Counted from the first letter of the stretch, positions 1 to 49,566 are shown. The stretch is DNA of 64,000 bases from Ligula intestinalis (GCA_036362985.1 JAYGXS010000006.1:17752096-17816095), one strand, 5' to 3'. Notes: generated by a model from the sequence alone, not told the origin. Translations and numbers: made by a program.

Positions 1-75
1 TCACTGATTGCTAACGGAACTAACACGTGCCGCTCTGCCTTGGGGCTCATTCTTGAGCCCCGCCAACAGCCGCAC
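1..75 (-). repeat. SINE-like dispersed repeat fragment
   Basis: Read on the - strand this piece carries the gctcaaga...ccaaggcagag...ccgttagc block. The block recurs at 9,080-9,215, 33,905-34,000, 54,360-54,410 and 56,560-56,625. No coding content. Confidence 0.5.
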
Positions 76-230
76 AGCTGCGAGGAAAGGCCATTCCGGC
101 CTCTCTTACCTCTGACAGAAAAGCTATCTGTATGTATATGTGTTTATGTGTATTATATGGGCTTTTCATATGCCTTTTGACTGTCTTGTGTTTTTCGCAT
201 TTACCCAGCCATTTTCCCTTCTATTTGCAG

Positions 231-38941
<38,711 letters not shown>

Positions 38942-39299
38942 TGGTTAAAGTTCCATCGCCACGGAGCCCCCTCCCTTTGCACTCGTTCTTTCGCACCGCA
39001 CACATCTGTTGCTGTTTTTTGTTTATGGCCGATTTTAAAAATATTTTACAAACCGACCAGTTGAATTGCGTCTCGCATCACATTCCACGCCCTGCTGCTA
39101 TCGTGGACCTGGCGCGCTTTCAAAAATTGCACTTTTTACACATTTATTAGCGGTTTCTCTATCCGCTCATTTGTCAGCAAAATTAAAGTCTTTGCACAGT
39201 GATGTGTTTATATTCACGCAGGCCTTTTCTGTCTCAGGAATTGGTGAGTAAGGGGAGGGAATGTGGCAGCGTTGGAACCTGATAGGAGATTGGGGGTTC
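38942..39299. other. Shared 3' region between convergent GFPT and CIMIP2C
   Basis: This 358-bp gap must hold one or both 3' UTRs. AATAAA occurs on the - strand at 39,148-39,143, suited to CIMIP2C. Confidence 0.6.
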
Positions 39300-39416
39300 T
39301 TAGAATCCGTACTTGTGTTGGATGCGTCTTGCAGAGGACTCTGGTGTTTGGAATGTTGGAACTGGATGTACAGTGTCGGTACGGTCTTTGTAGTAGAGGC
39401 GATGACGTTGGGCCAA
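39300..39416 (-). CDS. CIMIP2C: CIMIP2C exon 3 and stop
   Basis: The acceptor is aatatttag. The exon has 39 codons including the TAA at 39,302-39,300. QRHRLYYKDRTDTVHPVP matches human QQHRKYYQDKTGTVPRVP. The protein stops about 50 residues earlier than the human one. A different frame across this stretch is longer but breaks the splice phase. Confidence 0.88.
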   Translation of the reverse strand: MAQRHRLYYKDRTDTVHPVPTFQTPESSARRIQHKYGF

Positions 39417-40641
39417 CTAAATATTATCAAATAGGAAAATAGTAAAATGTACACAAATTTTATATGGCTCCTCGAGAGGTTCTTATTCGTGTAAAAAGAT
39501 AATAAGTACAAAGAGCTAAATTCAAGAGATGGTGCTGTCGAAGTGTCGTTATTTCGTACTAAATCGATCAGCTTACAATTCGAACCGAGCGCAGGCAGAT
39601 GAGGCAGCTATGCAGTTTGCCTGTACCGCATCTTTGATTTTATCATCCCAGATGATCTTGCAAGTGCTGATGTTGTTTCATCGTTAATCGTCGAGTAACG
39701 ATTGTAGAAATATCTTGCATATACCCGCGGTGCTACTGATAAATCAGATTCGGTTTTTCACAACAATGACGTAGAACTCGTTGCGCTATAAATAAAGGCT
39801 ACTCAAATATATACTTCCGGAAATTACCCAAAATTCTGAAGGTAATGTTTGCTATACAACCAGGAATATGAGGCACTAACGTCACAACTGTCTGAATCAA
39901 ACAAAAGTAGTAATTGAGTGATCTGCTACAGCTGCTATTGTATGTATGTATGATCAAAATGCAGGTCAATGCGTAGAATACATTGTTCCAAGTACATAAA
40001 CAACATTGTTTTGACTAGCAGCTACCTACTATGGGTACTATATAAGATCGTTGACTTCTAGTTCGATTGCTATTGATAAAAAAATTCTGTAAAAAACTGA
40101 AATCATTCAAGTATTGACACCGCATATATAGTTACTGGTTAAAAAAAGCCTCAGTATGTTACAGCGAGGCCATGTTTATCACATCTATGCTTGGGCCGTA
40201 GGCTTATGCAAAAAGGAATGCCAAAATGGGTAAAATGTTGTTTGCCCAAAGAACGCAAATGAACTAACCTGGTCAAATCGGCGGAGCTGCTCCATTCTAT
40301 CAAAATCAGTGTTGAGTAACTCGAAATGAACTCTGTCCAAAAATCGGTCTCTTCCTCGATTGAGGTTACTCAAGAAAACCTCGGGGTTATGTGAATAAAA
40401 TGATGGATAACATCCACCAGTTGCTAGTGGTGCCCGACTGTTGCGAAGAGCTTGGTTACGTTCATCCTGGAAATGTTGGGCTGTCGCTGCACCGTATGTC
40501 TGACCGTAGCCGAAATTCGTTTCTGGACAAAAACCGGCATAACTTAACATTCGAAAAGATATTTTTTTACCCCGGCATCAAGCGTGGATCCAAATAAGTT
40601 GCCTCGTTTGTAGTAATTAGTGTTCCTGCCGATCTTGACAT
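39300..40641 (-). CDS. CIMIP2C: CIMIP2C: ciliary microtubule inner protein 2C (FAM166C/C2orf70 family), complete, 3 exons
   Basis: CIMIP2 family proteins lie inside the doublet microtubules of motile cilia and flagella. The gene reads 40,641-40,571, 40,542-40,269 and 39,416-39,300, giving 153 aa and TAA; the human protein is about 200 aa. Exon 1 starts MSRSAGTL and ends YLDPRLMPG, against human MASRSAGTL...PPGLMPG. Exon 2 carries GYAGFCPETNFGYGQTYG, HFQDERNQAL, ATGGCYPSFYSHNP and RDRFLD, matching the human YFQDHRN, QGGHFPTIFSTNP and RDRW blocks. Exon 3 has LAQRHRLYYKDRTDTVHPVP and ends HKYGF. Intron 1 is only 28 bp; intron 2 is 848 bp. All phases agree (2, then 0). An AATAAA on this strand at 39,148-39,143 could be the poly(A) signal. 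It converges with GFPT. Expression in sperm or ciliated cells is inference from the family. Confidence 0.92.
40269..40542 (-). CDS. CIMIP2C: CIMIP2C exon 2 (CIMIP2 core domain)
   Basis: The exon has 274 nt, its first base completing the Gly codon of PGY. It holds the family's core motif YAGFCPETNFGYGQTYG and ends RMEQLRRFDQ at the donor cag|gttagt. The acceptor (aatgttaag) is unusual but the alignment leaves little choice. Confidence 0.92.
40571..40641 (-). CDS. CIMIP2C: CIMIP2C exon 1
   Basis: The ATG is at 40,641-40,639, followed by 23 codons plus two bases (GG). It encodes MSRSAGTLITTNEATYLDPR then LMPG. The N-terminus lines up residue by residue with the human start, which fixes the initiation codon. 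The donor is GG|GTAAAA. Confidence 0.9.
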
Positions 40642-41589
40642 CCTACTGCAAATCTTGGTTTTTTTTAATTAAGCGGCGAGTCTATGGTAATAGGTAAAAG
40701 CATAGGCCAAGTGAGTGACTAGGACACGTTGACCATTTCAAACAAATTTTGACAGACATTTACATTTTTGGGTACAAGATTGGGTAGCCTTCTCACTTCA
40801 TCCCTTCTGTAATTAAACCGGTAATCAATTTTCAGTTTTTCAATTGTACAGTGTAGGGGAAGTCAGTATGAAGAGTTTTATCCCAAAATTTGTGCGTACG
40901 GTAAAGCAGTACACATTTATAGACCACTGATTGTCATCTGATTGCGTGTGAAAATTTTGTTCCACAGAAGATGAATGATTGAAGCTCAGCTATCAATATT
41001 CTGAGTGAGTATAGGAAGCTTTGTTCCGATCAACTTTATGTGTAAATTGTTTTACCATCAATTTGGAAGCAATTCGATCAAAAACACTCATTTTTCTCAA
41101 AATTACCTTGCGATATCTTGCGCCATCAACATATTTAATTTCAACCCACAGTTTCATATAGTCAAAACGCATGAAATGTCAAAATCGAAATATTTTTTGC
41201 AGTCAGTCTTACAAACTAGGATGATTAGTGAGCTAAAACAGAATATTGAATATTCAATCTTTGCCCTGTCTGAACTATAACTGCCAACGGTAGCAATCAT
41301 ATATTTTGAATCGTGTCTGAGATTACCTAGCTTGTCACACTATCTATCTATTTGTTTATTGTCCAGTTACAGGCAAGGTCAACAGAGATATATAGCATAA
41401 CATCTAACCGACGGGGACAAAAATCGGCCGCAATCTTTCTAGTGTTTTCAGGAGAAAAAATTGCGACAAAGTGAGTTATCAACTTTCGGGAATAGAAAAG
41501 ATTGACACAGGGGCACGATGCGCCCAGTCTCCATTCGGTCTAATAGATCCGATATTTTCCATCTGATAACGGTATTCTGACGAAGGGTT
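40642..41589. other. Upstream region of CIMIP2C, no recognised element
   Basis: The sequence is AT-rich and should include the CIMIP2C promoter. I see no clear TATA or initiator that I would commit to. Confidence 0.5.
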
Positions 41590-43115
41590 TTCCGCTGTTG
41601 GTTAAAGATGCAACCAATTGCGGACTTCAGATTCAGCACCAGTATCTGCAGCAGGAAACGAAGGACAGAATTAAGATTCTCCGAACGCTATCAGAGCGGG
41701 GGAATGATTCCACCGAATCAGCACAAAAGTTTCTTGAAAGGTACCCTGAATGTAGACAACTAGTGATAACTTTCGTCAAGACTGGATAGCTTTGCTGAAT
41801 TCTGATACTTCTAGGTAGCTGATTCCAAATTGCTATGACGTTTACTGAAAAACTAGCGATAACTACCTGTGCATGCCATTGGGAAGAACTAAGAAGACAT
41901 CTTGGTGACTAGTGGGCCAAAGTATTCGATCTGTCTTAGAGTAGTCAGGGGCTTAAATGTACGACTATTTAGAAGTTTAAGCAGAGAAAATACTCCCATG
42001 TGCAATCTGCAAAGCCGCAACAGAGCAAGGTTAGTAAGTTCACAACATTGTTGGTAGGACAGGCTACGGTATTCTGACGAGAACAGTCTTTTAAATCTAA
42101 TGCTGACCTGATTCTGTATTACTCTGTTCACTAGCCCACAGAAGGCTAACTAGAAACAAACATTAGTTCAGACAAGACCTAGCGTATATTCTATATAGAC
42201 TGGTCCTGATATTGATAGCTTTAATATTATAGAGGATGTGCCTGACATTTCGGCGTGCTTTTGAGACAGTCAGGATGCAGTTCTCTGACTGCTTATAACC
42301 ATTAAAATAAAAATTTGCCTAGATCCTTATTAACTCTGTGACTGTCTATGCTTCGTTGAAGTTTATGATCATCGGCAAGAACCATTGCGGAACATTTGTC
42401 CCATGAAGGGGCAAGGCACCAAGTGCAACTCCACTGGGCAAAGGCCTGAACATCTGTGGGAGTCTGCCTCGCTGAGTCACGTTGGCTTGGTTGCCGAACC
42501 ACCGAGCCACAGTCTTCATTCGCACCCGCTACGCGCTTTATCTGTCAACCACGGTGAGAGGACCGCTGTATCCTGGCGGCCTTATGCTCCCCCTGTGCTC
42601 GCTGTTCAAGGCGCATGTTTCAGCCTGTCAACCTGGCTAGCCCCATATCACACTAAGTCCATTCTGCAGGTAAGACGGGGCACAATTTGGCGTACTGACA
42701 CGGTGTGCATAACTTTACCTGTGTACTGTATATTTTCCGGTGGTAAACTTATGTCTATCAACACTGTTTTGCTTTACTTGTGATTTAGGGAACCTTCTGT
42801 TTGTCCACATCAGAACATGCGACCGATCTGTGATTAGAAGCTCGAGGACGATGCTGCGATCTGTCAGTTTATATTAATAAGCAGTTCTTAAATCGTTAGC
42901 GTATTCAAAGGGGCTACCATACTGTAAATAATCAGGATCGTCCTTGATATAAATTCTAAATAATAACGGGCCGATCGTGCTACCCAGAGTGACTGGTTGT
43001 AGGTAACTTTGGAAAACTTACTTTGCTTTATGCGAGCATCCAAAATGAGGATATTAAATTGAAAAGCTTGTAACCTTTTGAAGACTTTCATAATGTCAAA
43101 AGAAGACTGCGGCAA
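41590..43115 (-). mobile_element. Decayed CR1-type LINE copy, interrupted by an insertion
   Basis: The - strand parts match the longer LINE at 45.7-50.4 kb. Positions 41,889-42,131 (YRSLSYQQCCELTNLALLRL, FSLLKLLNSRTFKPL) correspond to its reverse transcriptase C-terminus. Positions 42,835-43,115 match 46,555-46,840. A 3' non-coding stretch (gaatgtagacaactagtgat) matches 45,820-45,850. An insertion splits it at 42,459-42,832. Confidence 0.75.
42459..42832. mobile_element. 367-bp insertion with 7-bp direct repeats inside the LINE copy
   Basis: The LINE sequence breaks at atctgtg (42,452-42,458) and resumes after a second atctgtg (42,826-42,832). The uninterrupted relative (about 46,530-46,560) has no such insert. 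The - strand end near 42,510 holds ctgtggctcggtggttcgg, a tRNA-like phrase also seen at 34,430-34,475, so a SINE is likely. Confidence 0.6.
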
Positions 43116-43345
43116 TTAATAAGCCATCACCACACAAATGAAGACCTCAAGTGGTGCCTACATGAACAAACAATTAAAGTACGCATGCGGTGACCACTTC
43201 AAACTATAAATACTGCGCAACTTGTGCAGGTACCACCCTTATTTGTGCATGTCAAAGACTGGTTGACGATTACCTTAAGTAATCATATATGATAAAGGAT
43301 TGCCTACGGAGTCCGAAACGTTAGGACAAAAACTCTTCTTATGTG
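43116..43345 (+). mobile_element. Penelope-like element 3' tail with hammerhead-like motif
   Basis: The series attaataagccatcacc, aagacctcaagtggt, agtacgcatgcgg, aaactataaatac and gtgatcgcttcttc matches the PLE tail at 61,225-61,465. A partial hammerhead-like motif lies at 43,287-43,325 (atgataaaggatt...gtccgaaacgttagg). Confidence 0.7.
43287..43325 (+). ncRNA. Hammerhead-like motif, degenerate
   Basis: It has atgata where CTGATGA is expected, a ggatt/agtcc stem and GAAACGTTAGG. It is probably inactive. Confidence 0.35.
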
Positions 43346-43350
43346 ATCGC

Positions 43351-43477
43351 TTCTTCTTCTTCTTCTTCTTCTTCTTCTTCTTCTTCTTCTTCTTCTTCTT
43401 CTTCTTCTTCTTCTTCTTCTTCTTCTTCTTCTTCTTCTTCTTCTTCTTCTTCTTCTTTCTTCTTTTTCTTCTTCCTC
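43351..43477 (+). repeat. TTC microsatellite (about 105 bp pure)
   Basis: It follows directly from the PLE tail gatcgcttcttc, so it probably grew from the element's own TTC end. The poly-Phe open frame across it is an artefact. Confidence 0.9.
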
Positions 43478-43869
43478 TGAATAAAGTACCTGTGTTAACT
43501 GCAGGACACTGATACTAGATTTATAAACAGAACAGGTTGCACGATTGCATTCTGAACAACATCAGCAAAAATATTAATGATTTCTCTGTAGTGAGATTAA
43601 TAATTGAATTTTCCGCCAAATATTTAACGAAATCGATATTCTGTATACAAAGGAATCCCTAAAAATAACTTATATCACAGATTTTGTTAAACATATATCA
43701 CCGATTATTGGCTTTTGCAACGAGCCTACCGCTATTGCATCAATGATGGTTTGCTCAAGAGAGAGCTAGCGTAGTTGTATAAATTCGTTCGGTCAAAGGG
43801 ATATCCTGCAATCTTCTTCAATATTGCATCAGACGTAAAGCTTAAGCCCTAAACCTCCTTCCAAATGGA

Positions 43870-44340
43870 GCTTAAGTGCAACGGAAATTTTATTTCCTAC
43901 CCTACATATACATAATCTCTGAAACCATCTCTCGACATGTAAGTCGTTTTGGCATCTCGGTCATCCACAAACCCACATCCTCACTATGCGCAAACTTTTG
44001 CCTAGTGAAGGATCCCATACGCGTAGAACAACTAAGTAACGTTATTTACCGCATACCGTGCACCAGCTGTCCTTGTGTTTATATTGGCCGCACAAGTTGA
44101 CGTCTCGAGGCTCGCATTAAGGATCATAAGTTAGCCGTTCGTTGACGGGACCCTTTATCATTCGTATTTGCGCTCTCCTCTGAGTGTGATCTTCGCTTCA
44201 ATTGGGATGGCACCGAGGTGATCACCATGACTAACATGGGACAAATTAGAAAATTCCTCGAAGCTTGGCACTCGAGCCCAATCAGCCTAAACAGTCACAG
44301 TGCGCCTGGTCCATTACATCGCGTCTAGCTTGAAACCACA
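43870..44340 (+). pseudogene. Penelope-like element relic: GIY-YIG endonuclease
   Basis: The frame reads SETISRHVSRFGISVIHKP, then RVEQLSNVIYRIPCTSCPCV and YIGRTS. A TGA follows (44,098-44,100), after which the frame continues RLEARIKDHKLAV and, later, IRKFLEAWHSSPISLN. This is a PLE endonuclease: VIYRIPC...YIG...R is the GIY-YIG part and FLEAWHSS-SIN the C-terminal signature. It belongs to a different lineage from the 61-kb copy. Confidence 0.75.
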
Positions 44341-45398
44341 ACAGACTATCAGCGTTCGGTCAAGTAGAACTTCATGTATTCCGCGTCTTCCGGGTACGTG
44401 ACCTTCAACCTAAACGTTCACATCCCTTCTCACCTGCATTACCTATCGCAGTAGGATTCGGGTCACTCTAATCCCCCCGAACCCCACTCCAATTCGATGG
44501 AACCTCTGCCTTCAAATCGTCTATAGCGACAATCTCAGCCCATAGTTTTCCGTTATTCTGAGGACGGCCGAGTGTTATCTGCTCGAAAATTCACAATTAC
44601 AACTCGATTTTCCTAATAGCTTCTTTCTTTTATCAAGATCATCTCGGAATGCAAATGACTTCAATTATCCATATACCACAGAGCCTATAATTTTGTAACG
44701 TTAGATTGAACATACTTAACACCAGATATTTCATGGAAAGTGCGGAAGGCAGTTGGCTTGATCGTTTTCAAAACCAACAAGTTAATTTTAAGGAGGAACA
44801 GTTCTCTTTATTCACATTAAATGCTTTCCACACGAGTTTATCTGCCCGTTCTAGACCAAATAATTTGTCACTGACTGGCCAGCCCTGTGGAAATTCGATG
44901 TGTTACATATACTATTTTAGGAACTGGGCAATAGTGGTCAAATATTTATGGCATCTCCCATGTCAAGCGCAATCCCAGATGCTTCATACGACAAATGTTT
45001 AACTGCCTAAAATCAAAATATCTGAGCAGATATCCCGTACTTGACTTTGTGTTAGACTTAATAAAACCACAGTTTAGGAAGAGTACTTAAAAAAGTCTCT
45101 TCGGCGAAATCGGGTTGTGCTACAAGTAGTAACTATTTCTTCAAGAACTGGACCATAAGGGTCAACTGTTTCTTGCTACGTATAACAGATGCGTTTTACT
45201 CTAAGTGCGTTTTGATCTTTGGCATCCAAACGCTTGAACCACTTACGAATTGAAACTTCTCCTTTAATGAGTCTTTCCAGTGTGCAGGGATAAACAATAT
45301 AATAATATACTTATTATGCCAGTTTACAGGCAATTGTAAAGAGTTGGTAATGCACCTCTTGGGCGCCTTCCAAAACCTCGAAGACCGGAAAAAACCTA
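44341..45398. other. Intergenic stretch with no recognised element
   Basis: A 98-codon open frame at 44,706-45,002 has no family match. Nothing else was seen. Confidence 0.5.
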
Positions 45399-45484
45399 AA
45401 ACAAACTCCCTATGTTGCAGCCAGTATTGGTTTTGTTTAAGGTTTTATGTTTTGTCAATACTGGGCGAGATAGAGAGTTTGTTT
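45399..45484. repeat. Short hairpin repeat
   Basis: The arm aaacaaactccctatgttgc...attgg (45,399-45,430) is mirrored by tcaatactgggcgagataga gagttt... (45,455-45,484) with a few mismatches and a 24-bp loop. Confidence 0.6.
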
Positions 45485-45907
45485 CAAGTGAAAAAAACCT
45501 GACTTCAAAGGTATGATACAAACGGAATATATGTACAGTTGTCAGCTACGTTGACACATCAGCATGAAAAAAATTGCATATCGTTTACGGACATTATTTC
45601 GAGACGGCGAGGATTGGCAAAAGAACACAGTGTTCTCAGTCTTCCTTCAATGGTTGTCGGCAAAAGTTGCGCGCTATCGGCTGAAGGGTAAGCAGACTGC
45701 GGGCTGCTGCTTCAGCAGCATTATCTTCAGCATGAAGCCTGGCGGGATTCAAAGTGCACGAATGCCATCAGAGTGCAAGAGAGATTCCACAGAATCAGCA
45801 CCCAAAATTCGTGAAAGTTGTCCTGAATGTAGAAAACTAGTTATAGCTCTCTTAAACATAGGGTAGCTTTGCTGGGTATTAATACTTTTGGGCAGCTTAT
45901 GCCAGAT

Positions 45908-46270
45908 TTATACAGCGTTTCCTGAAAAGAATTGCCGGAACTTAACTGTACGTGCCATAGGAAGAAATAAAAATACGTCTCGATGACTGGCGCGTCGAGA
46001 GTGCTCAAGCTGCCTTATTGTACTGAGAGGATTAAAGGTTTGCCTATTCAAAAGTTTAAACAGTAAAAATAGACCCTTCTGCAATCTACGAAGCCACAGC
46101 GGATCCAGCTTTATAAGTTCGCACCTTTGTTGGTAGGTTAAGTTACGGTGTTCTGTAGTGAGAACTCTTCTAGTGAAGAAGTGCTGCTTCGATTCTATTT
46201 TCTTCCGTTCACTAGTGCGCAGAAGACTGAATAGGGACGAGCCGTATTCAAGACAAGGTCTCACGTACAT
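45908..46270 (-). pseudogene. LINE reverse transcriptase C-terminal region
   Basis: The signature YVRPCLEYGSSLFSLLRTSE, then FFTRRVLTTEHRNLTYQQRC and LDPLWLRRL is typical of CR1/Jockey-type polymerase C-termini. It is paralogous to 41,889-42,131. Confidence 0.85.
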
Positions 46271-46522
46271 ATTATAAAGGTTAGTTCTAACCTTTATAGC
46301 CTACAAATTTATGAGGATAACTCCGGTGGTTCGGCGTGCTTTAAAGACTATCAGGGCACAGTGCTCTGACAAATTGAGACTATAAGAGTAGGATATGCCC
46401 AAATCCTTGATAACTCCTGGGACATTTAGTTCGTGTCCATCAATGCTTAATTCCGGTTGATGATCGTTGCCAACAACCATAACGGAACATATTTGCCATG
46501 AAAGCGTGAGGCGCCATGTGCA

Positions 46523-47285
46523 TTACCACTGGGCGAAGGCCTGAAGATCCTTTTTTATCAGCTCGAGCACGATGTTGCGATCTGCCGATTTATATCTATA
46601 AGCGAATTTTAAATCATCAGCGTACATGAAGGGTCTGCCATACTGAAAACAATCTGAAACGTCGTTGACAAACAGGCAAAATAAGAGCGGACCCAGTACA
46701 CTACCCTGTATAACTCCACTCCTTATTTGCGTGGGGTTGGAGATAACATTGGAAATTTTTACTCGTTCTGTGCGAGCATCAAAATAGGAAGAAATGAAGT
46801 TCAGAGGCTTGCTACCTATGCCGAAGGAGGCCAGTTTCAGAAGGAGGAGGTTATGATCGACCCGATAAAAGGCCTTAGTAAAATCGAAATAGACGGTATA
46901 AAGGGCGAAACCGCTGTCTCTAGATTGCAGCACATACTCAAAGAAAGAGAGCTGACAGGTGTCACAAGATCGTTTCTCGAGAAAGCCATGTTGAGCTGTA
47001 TTGAGCAGGTTGTTCGCTGTCAAGTGACGCATCATCTTTTATTTGATCAAGGTCTCCAAGATCTTCGAGGCTGCGGGAAGTGTACCTATTGGCCTAAAGT
47101 TGTCGAATGACGTCGATTGGCCTTGCTTGCGAATAGGCATTATGCGCGATCCCTTCCACATCGAAGGAAAGGTTTCGCTCTCAAGCACAAGATTAAATAC
47201 CTTAAAAAGAACAGACGGAAAGATATCATTCGCTTCAGCTTTTAGAAGGCTCACTGGGACGCCATCTGGTCCTGGACTATAAGAT
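46523..47285 (-). pseudogene. LINE reverse transcriptase core
   Basis: The blocks are SPGPDGVPVSLLKAEAND, FPSMWKGSRIMPIRKQG, NFRPIGTLPAASKILETLI, QHGFLEKRSCDTCQLSF, YFDFTKAFYRVDHNLLL, GVIQGSVLGPLLFCLFVNDV and YADDLKF. The DF-KAF and YADD aspartates needed for catalysis are intact. In-frame TAA codons lie near 47,037 and directly after LQAFAQW. Confidence 0.9.
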
Positions 47286-47289
47286 TGAC

Positions 47290-47610
47290 TGTTATAGCCC
47301 AGTTTATTCGGACCTGACTAATAGGCAGTAGAAGCCAAGAGAGCGGTTCTGATACGAAGGCTTTATTCCAGACGGTACAGAGACAACGGAATGAATAAGC
47401 GTGCTCAGTATAGCCTTTTATAAGGCGCTGGTCCTTTTAGACTGTTCCTAGCCTATCGGATGAGAGGGGTTGTTCTGGCGTGGTTCCCCACGCTACGGGA
47501 CGCCTGGAACAATGCAGTGCACGCGGGGGTGGGCGTCACGTGAGCTCTCGGCGCGCGCAAACGGCTTGCGGCCGTGACTCAGATAGCGTGCACTTCTCGC
47601 CCCCATAACA
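47290..47610 (-). mobile_element. Solo LTR (321 bp) with 5-bp target duplication TTGAC
   Basis: It begins TGTTAT and ends ATAACA, flanked on both sides by ttgac (47,285-47,289 and 47,611-47,615). On the - strand it has a promoter-like ccttataaaaggc followed about 60 bp later by ggaataaagcc. That is the usual TATA then poly(A)-signal order of an LTR, and it fixes the orientation. No internal retrovirus-like sequence remains. Confidence 0.85.
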
Positions 47611-47643
47611 TTGACGATAACGACGAATGGCTACAGTCACGTC

Positions 47644-48192
47644 TTAGAGTGTTAAACTTATGGTTTCGAGAACGGCACCCGTCCAAGCCCGGATAGCCAG
47701 TGGTGCAGCGAACGAGCTTTCATTTAACGTTTTGGATAGGAACGCATCGAAGCTATCGGCGGTCAACTTAGCGTCAGCTATGGGGTTTCCTAAGGCGTCT
47801 TGAAGTATGGCGTGTTGCGTTTTCCTCTGCACTTTTACTGTGCGCGAAAAGAGTTTCGCAACATTCTGGGAAAATGTTTTAGCGAAGTCGGCCTCATCGG
47901 CTATCTGCTTTTCTTCGGAGAGCTTCTTAGCCTGCTCAAAGATCAGTGTGATCAAGGGCAGAACGGAAGTGTCGTTCTGCCGATGCAAATGACGAGAGAG
48001 TTTACGCAGACTACGACGGACAGACAGAGAAAGGTACACTTCATCCTTGACATGTATTACTTTCTTACGGGGGACTAAGTGGAGGATGAGTGGATCCAGC
48101 ACTTTGTACAGTGCATCGGTACAAACATTTACATCTAAACATTGAAAAAATTCAGACCAGTTGATAGCATTTAGATGTGCCAGTAGGTCCAC
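47644..48192 (-). pseudogene. LINE linker between endonuclease and reverse transcriptase
   Basis: The frame reads LLAHLNAINWSEFFQCLDV, then LVPRKKVIHVKDEVYLSLSV and RRSLRKLSRHLHRQN. The basic linker is typical of CR1-like LINEs between the two enzymes. It ends in a TAA, after which the same frame continues across the LTR insertion site into SPGPDGVPVSLLKAEAND. Confidence 0.75.
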
Positions 48193-48336
48193 ATGTTTGC
48201 TGATCGGAAGTCATGATATAAACTATACTTTTGGGCAGATGTTTCATCCGCCTCCAGTTATAGTTCACTAACAACTGTAAGATGGTCTGAACTCCCAAGT
48301 GCGTCTTACGATGACACTGAAAGTGGTTCGCATCCC

Positions 48337-49566
48337 CTACAAAATTAAGTGAAGTATGTTTGTTCCTTGAGTGAAGAAATCGACTACCTGATCCCACATG
48401 CCGATATCTACTGCCTCATGTAAGTTCTCGAACTTTGAAGGACCGGATGGTGGAAACCATTGCACGTCAGGAAGGTTAAAATCGCCTGCAATCAAGCAAT
48501 ACTGAAGATTTAAGTCAGCTGCGGCATGAAATGCCTGCGAGAGATAAAAACCGTAGTCCACATTGGCATTAGGTGGTCGATAAACACAGCCAACAAGTAA
48601 GGAGTATTTGTTTTTTAGAACATATCGTAGCCAGTAGCTCTCCTCCACTGCCATGAATTGTGGATAGTCAAACGGGAGAAATGCAAGTGGCTGCTTTATA
48701 TAGATGTAGCTTCCTCCGCCACGGCCATTGTTTCGATCGTTCCGAACGCATACATAGCCTAGAACAGAGAGTTGAGAGCCAGCTACACGGGCCGATGTCC
48801 ATCTCTCATTTACCATAACAATGTCTGGGCGGTTGACGAAAACCAGAGTCTGGAGCAGAGGCATTTTATTTTTCAGTGATCTGGCTTTTAAAACGACCAA
48901 TTTAAGAGGGCATGTCTTAGGTTTCGGTGGCGGAACATGTAGGCCGTCACTTTTACCGGCTTTGACCAGATAGATGTCCTTTTGACTTGAACTTTTTGTC
49001 CTTCTCTCATTTTGACATTTGTCTCGCCATTGGTTCTCCGTTTCTCCAGCTCTATTATTAGCTGTCTCATCTTTCTCCGCTCTTTCAACTCGTAATCCAG
49101 TTGAAAAAACTTGCGAATGCAGACTCTGTAAGGATGGTTTGCGCTCTAGCAAGAGTTTCGCCTGTGCTTCAGTTTCTAAAATAACTTTTAGAGGTCGTGG
49201 CCGAGAAATTGATTCTGGAGCTGTTGGAGCCTTCCCTATTCGAAATGCCTTAAGAATGCAGAAAGACTCGCCTGGTTTAAGCAACGGTTTGGTGTAAACT
49301 CTCATAAGACCCACGTCATGGTCAATTCTTTCTTGTGCAATTGACGACTCTGACTCTGGGGCCCCCTTTACAACTATTTTCTGCTTGCGACTCAATGGGG
49401 CATATGTTGCGATCTCACGTGTTTCGGCCGAGGGAGCACTTGTATCCGGTACACTCGGTTCGGATGTACTGGCTATTGGGTTAGCTGAGTGCAAACCCGT
49501 GAACCGTTTGGCTTTCTTAGGCTTATGCCTCTTTTGAGTTAATCTTGTCAACCTCTTGGTCATCAC
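48337..49566 (-). pseudogene. LINE endonuclease domain (apurinic-like)
   Basis: The 409-codon frame has a basic N-terminal half, then an endonuclease domain from about residue 222. It shows LVVLKARSLKNKMPLLQTLV, DIVMVNERW with the catalytic Glu, GRGGGSYIYIK, CVYRPPNANVDYG and CLIAGDFNLPDVQW with the Asp/Asn pair. The C-terminal Ser-Asp-His block falls beyond a frameshift near 48,340. This domain nicks target DNA to prime reverse transcription. Confidence 0.85.

Noticed and set aside
39167..39511. 114-codon frame on the - strand overlapping CIMIP2C exon 3
   Set aside because: The real exon uses another frame here, fixed by splice phase and by the match QRHRLYYKDRTDTVHPVP.
43300..43512. Open frame with a long poly-Phe run
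   Set aside because: It is the TTC microsatellite read in frame, not a gene.
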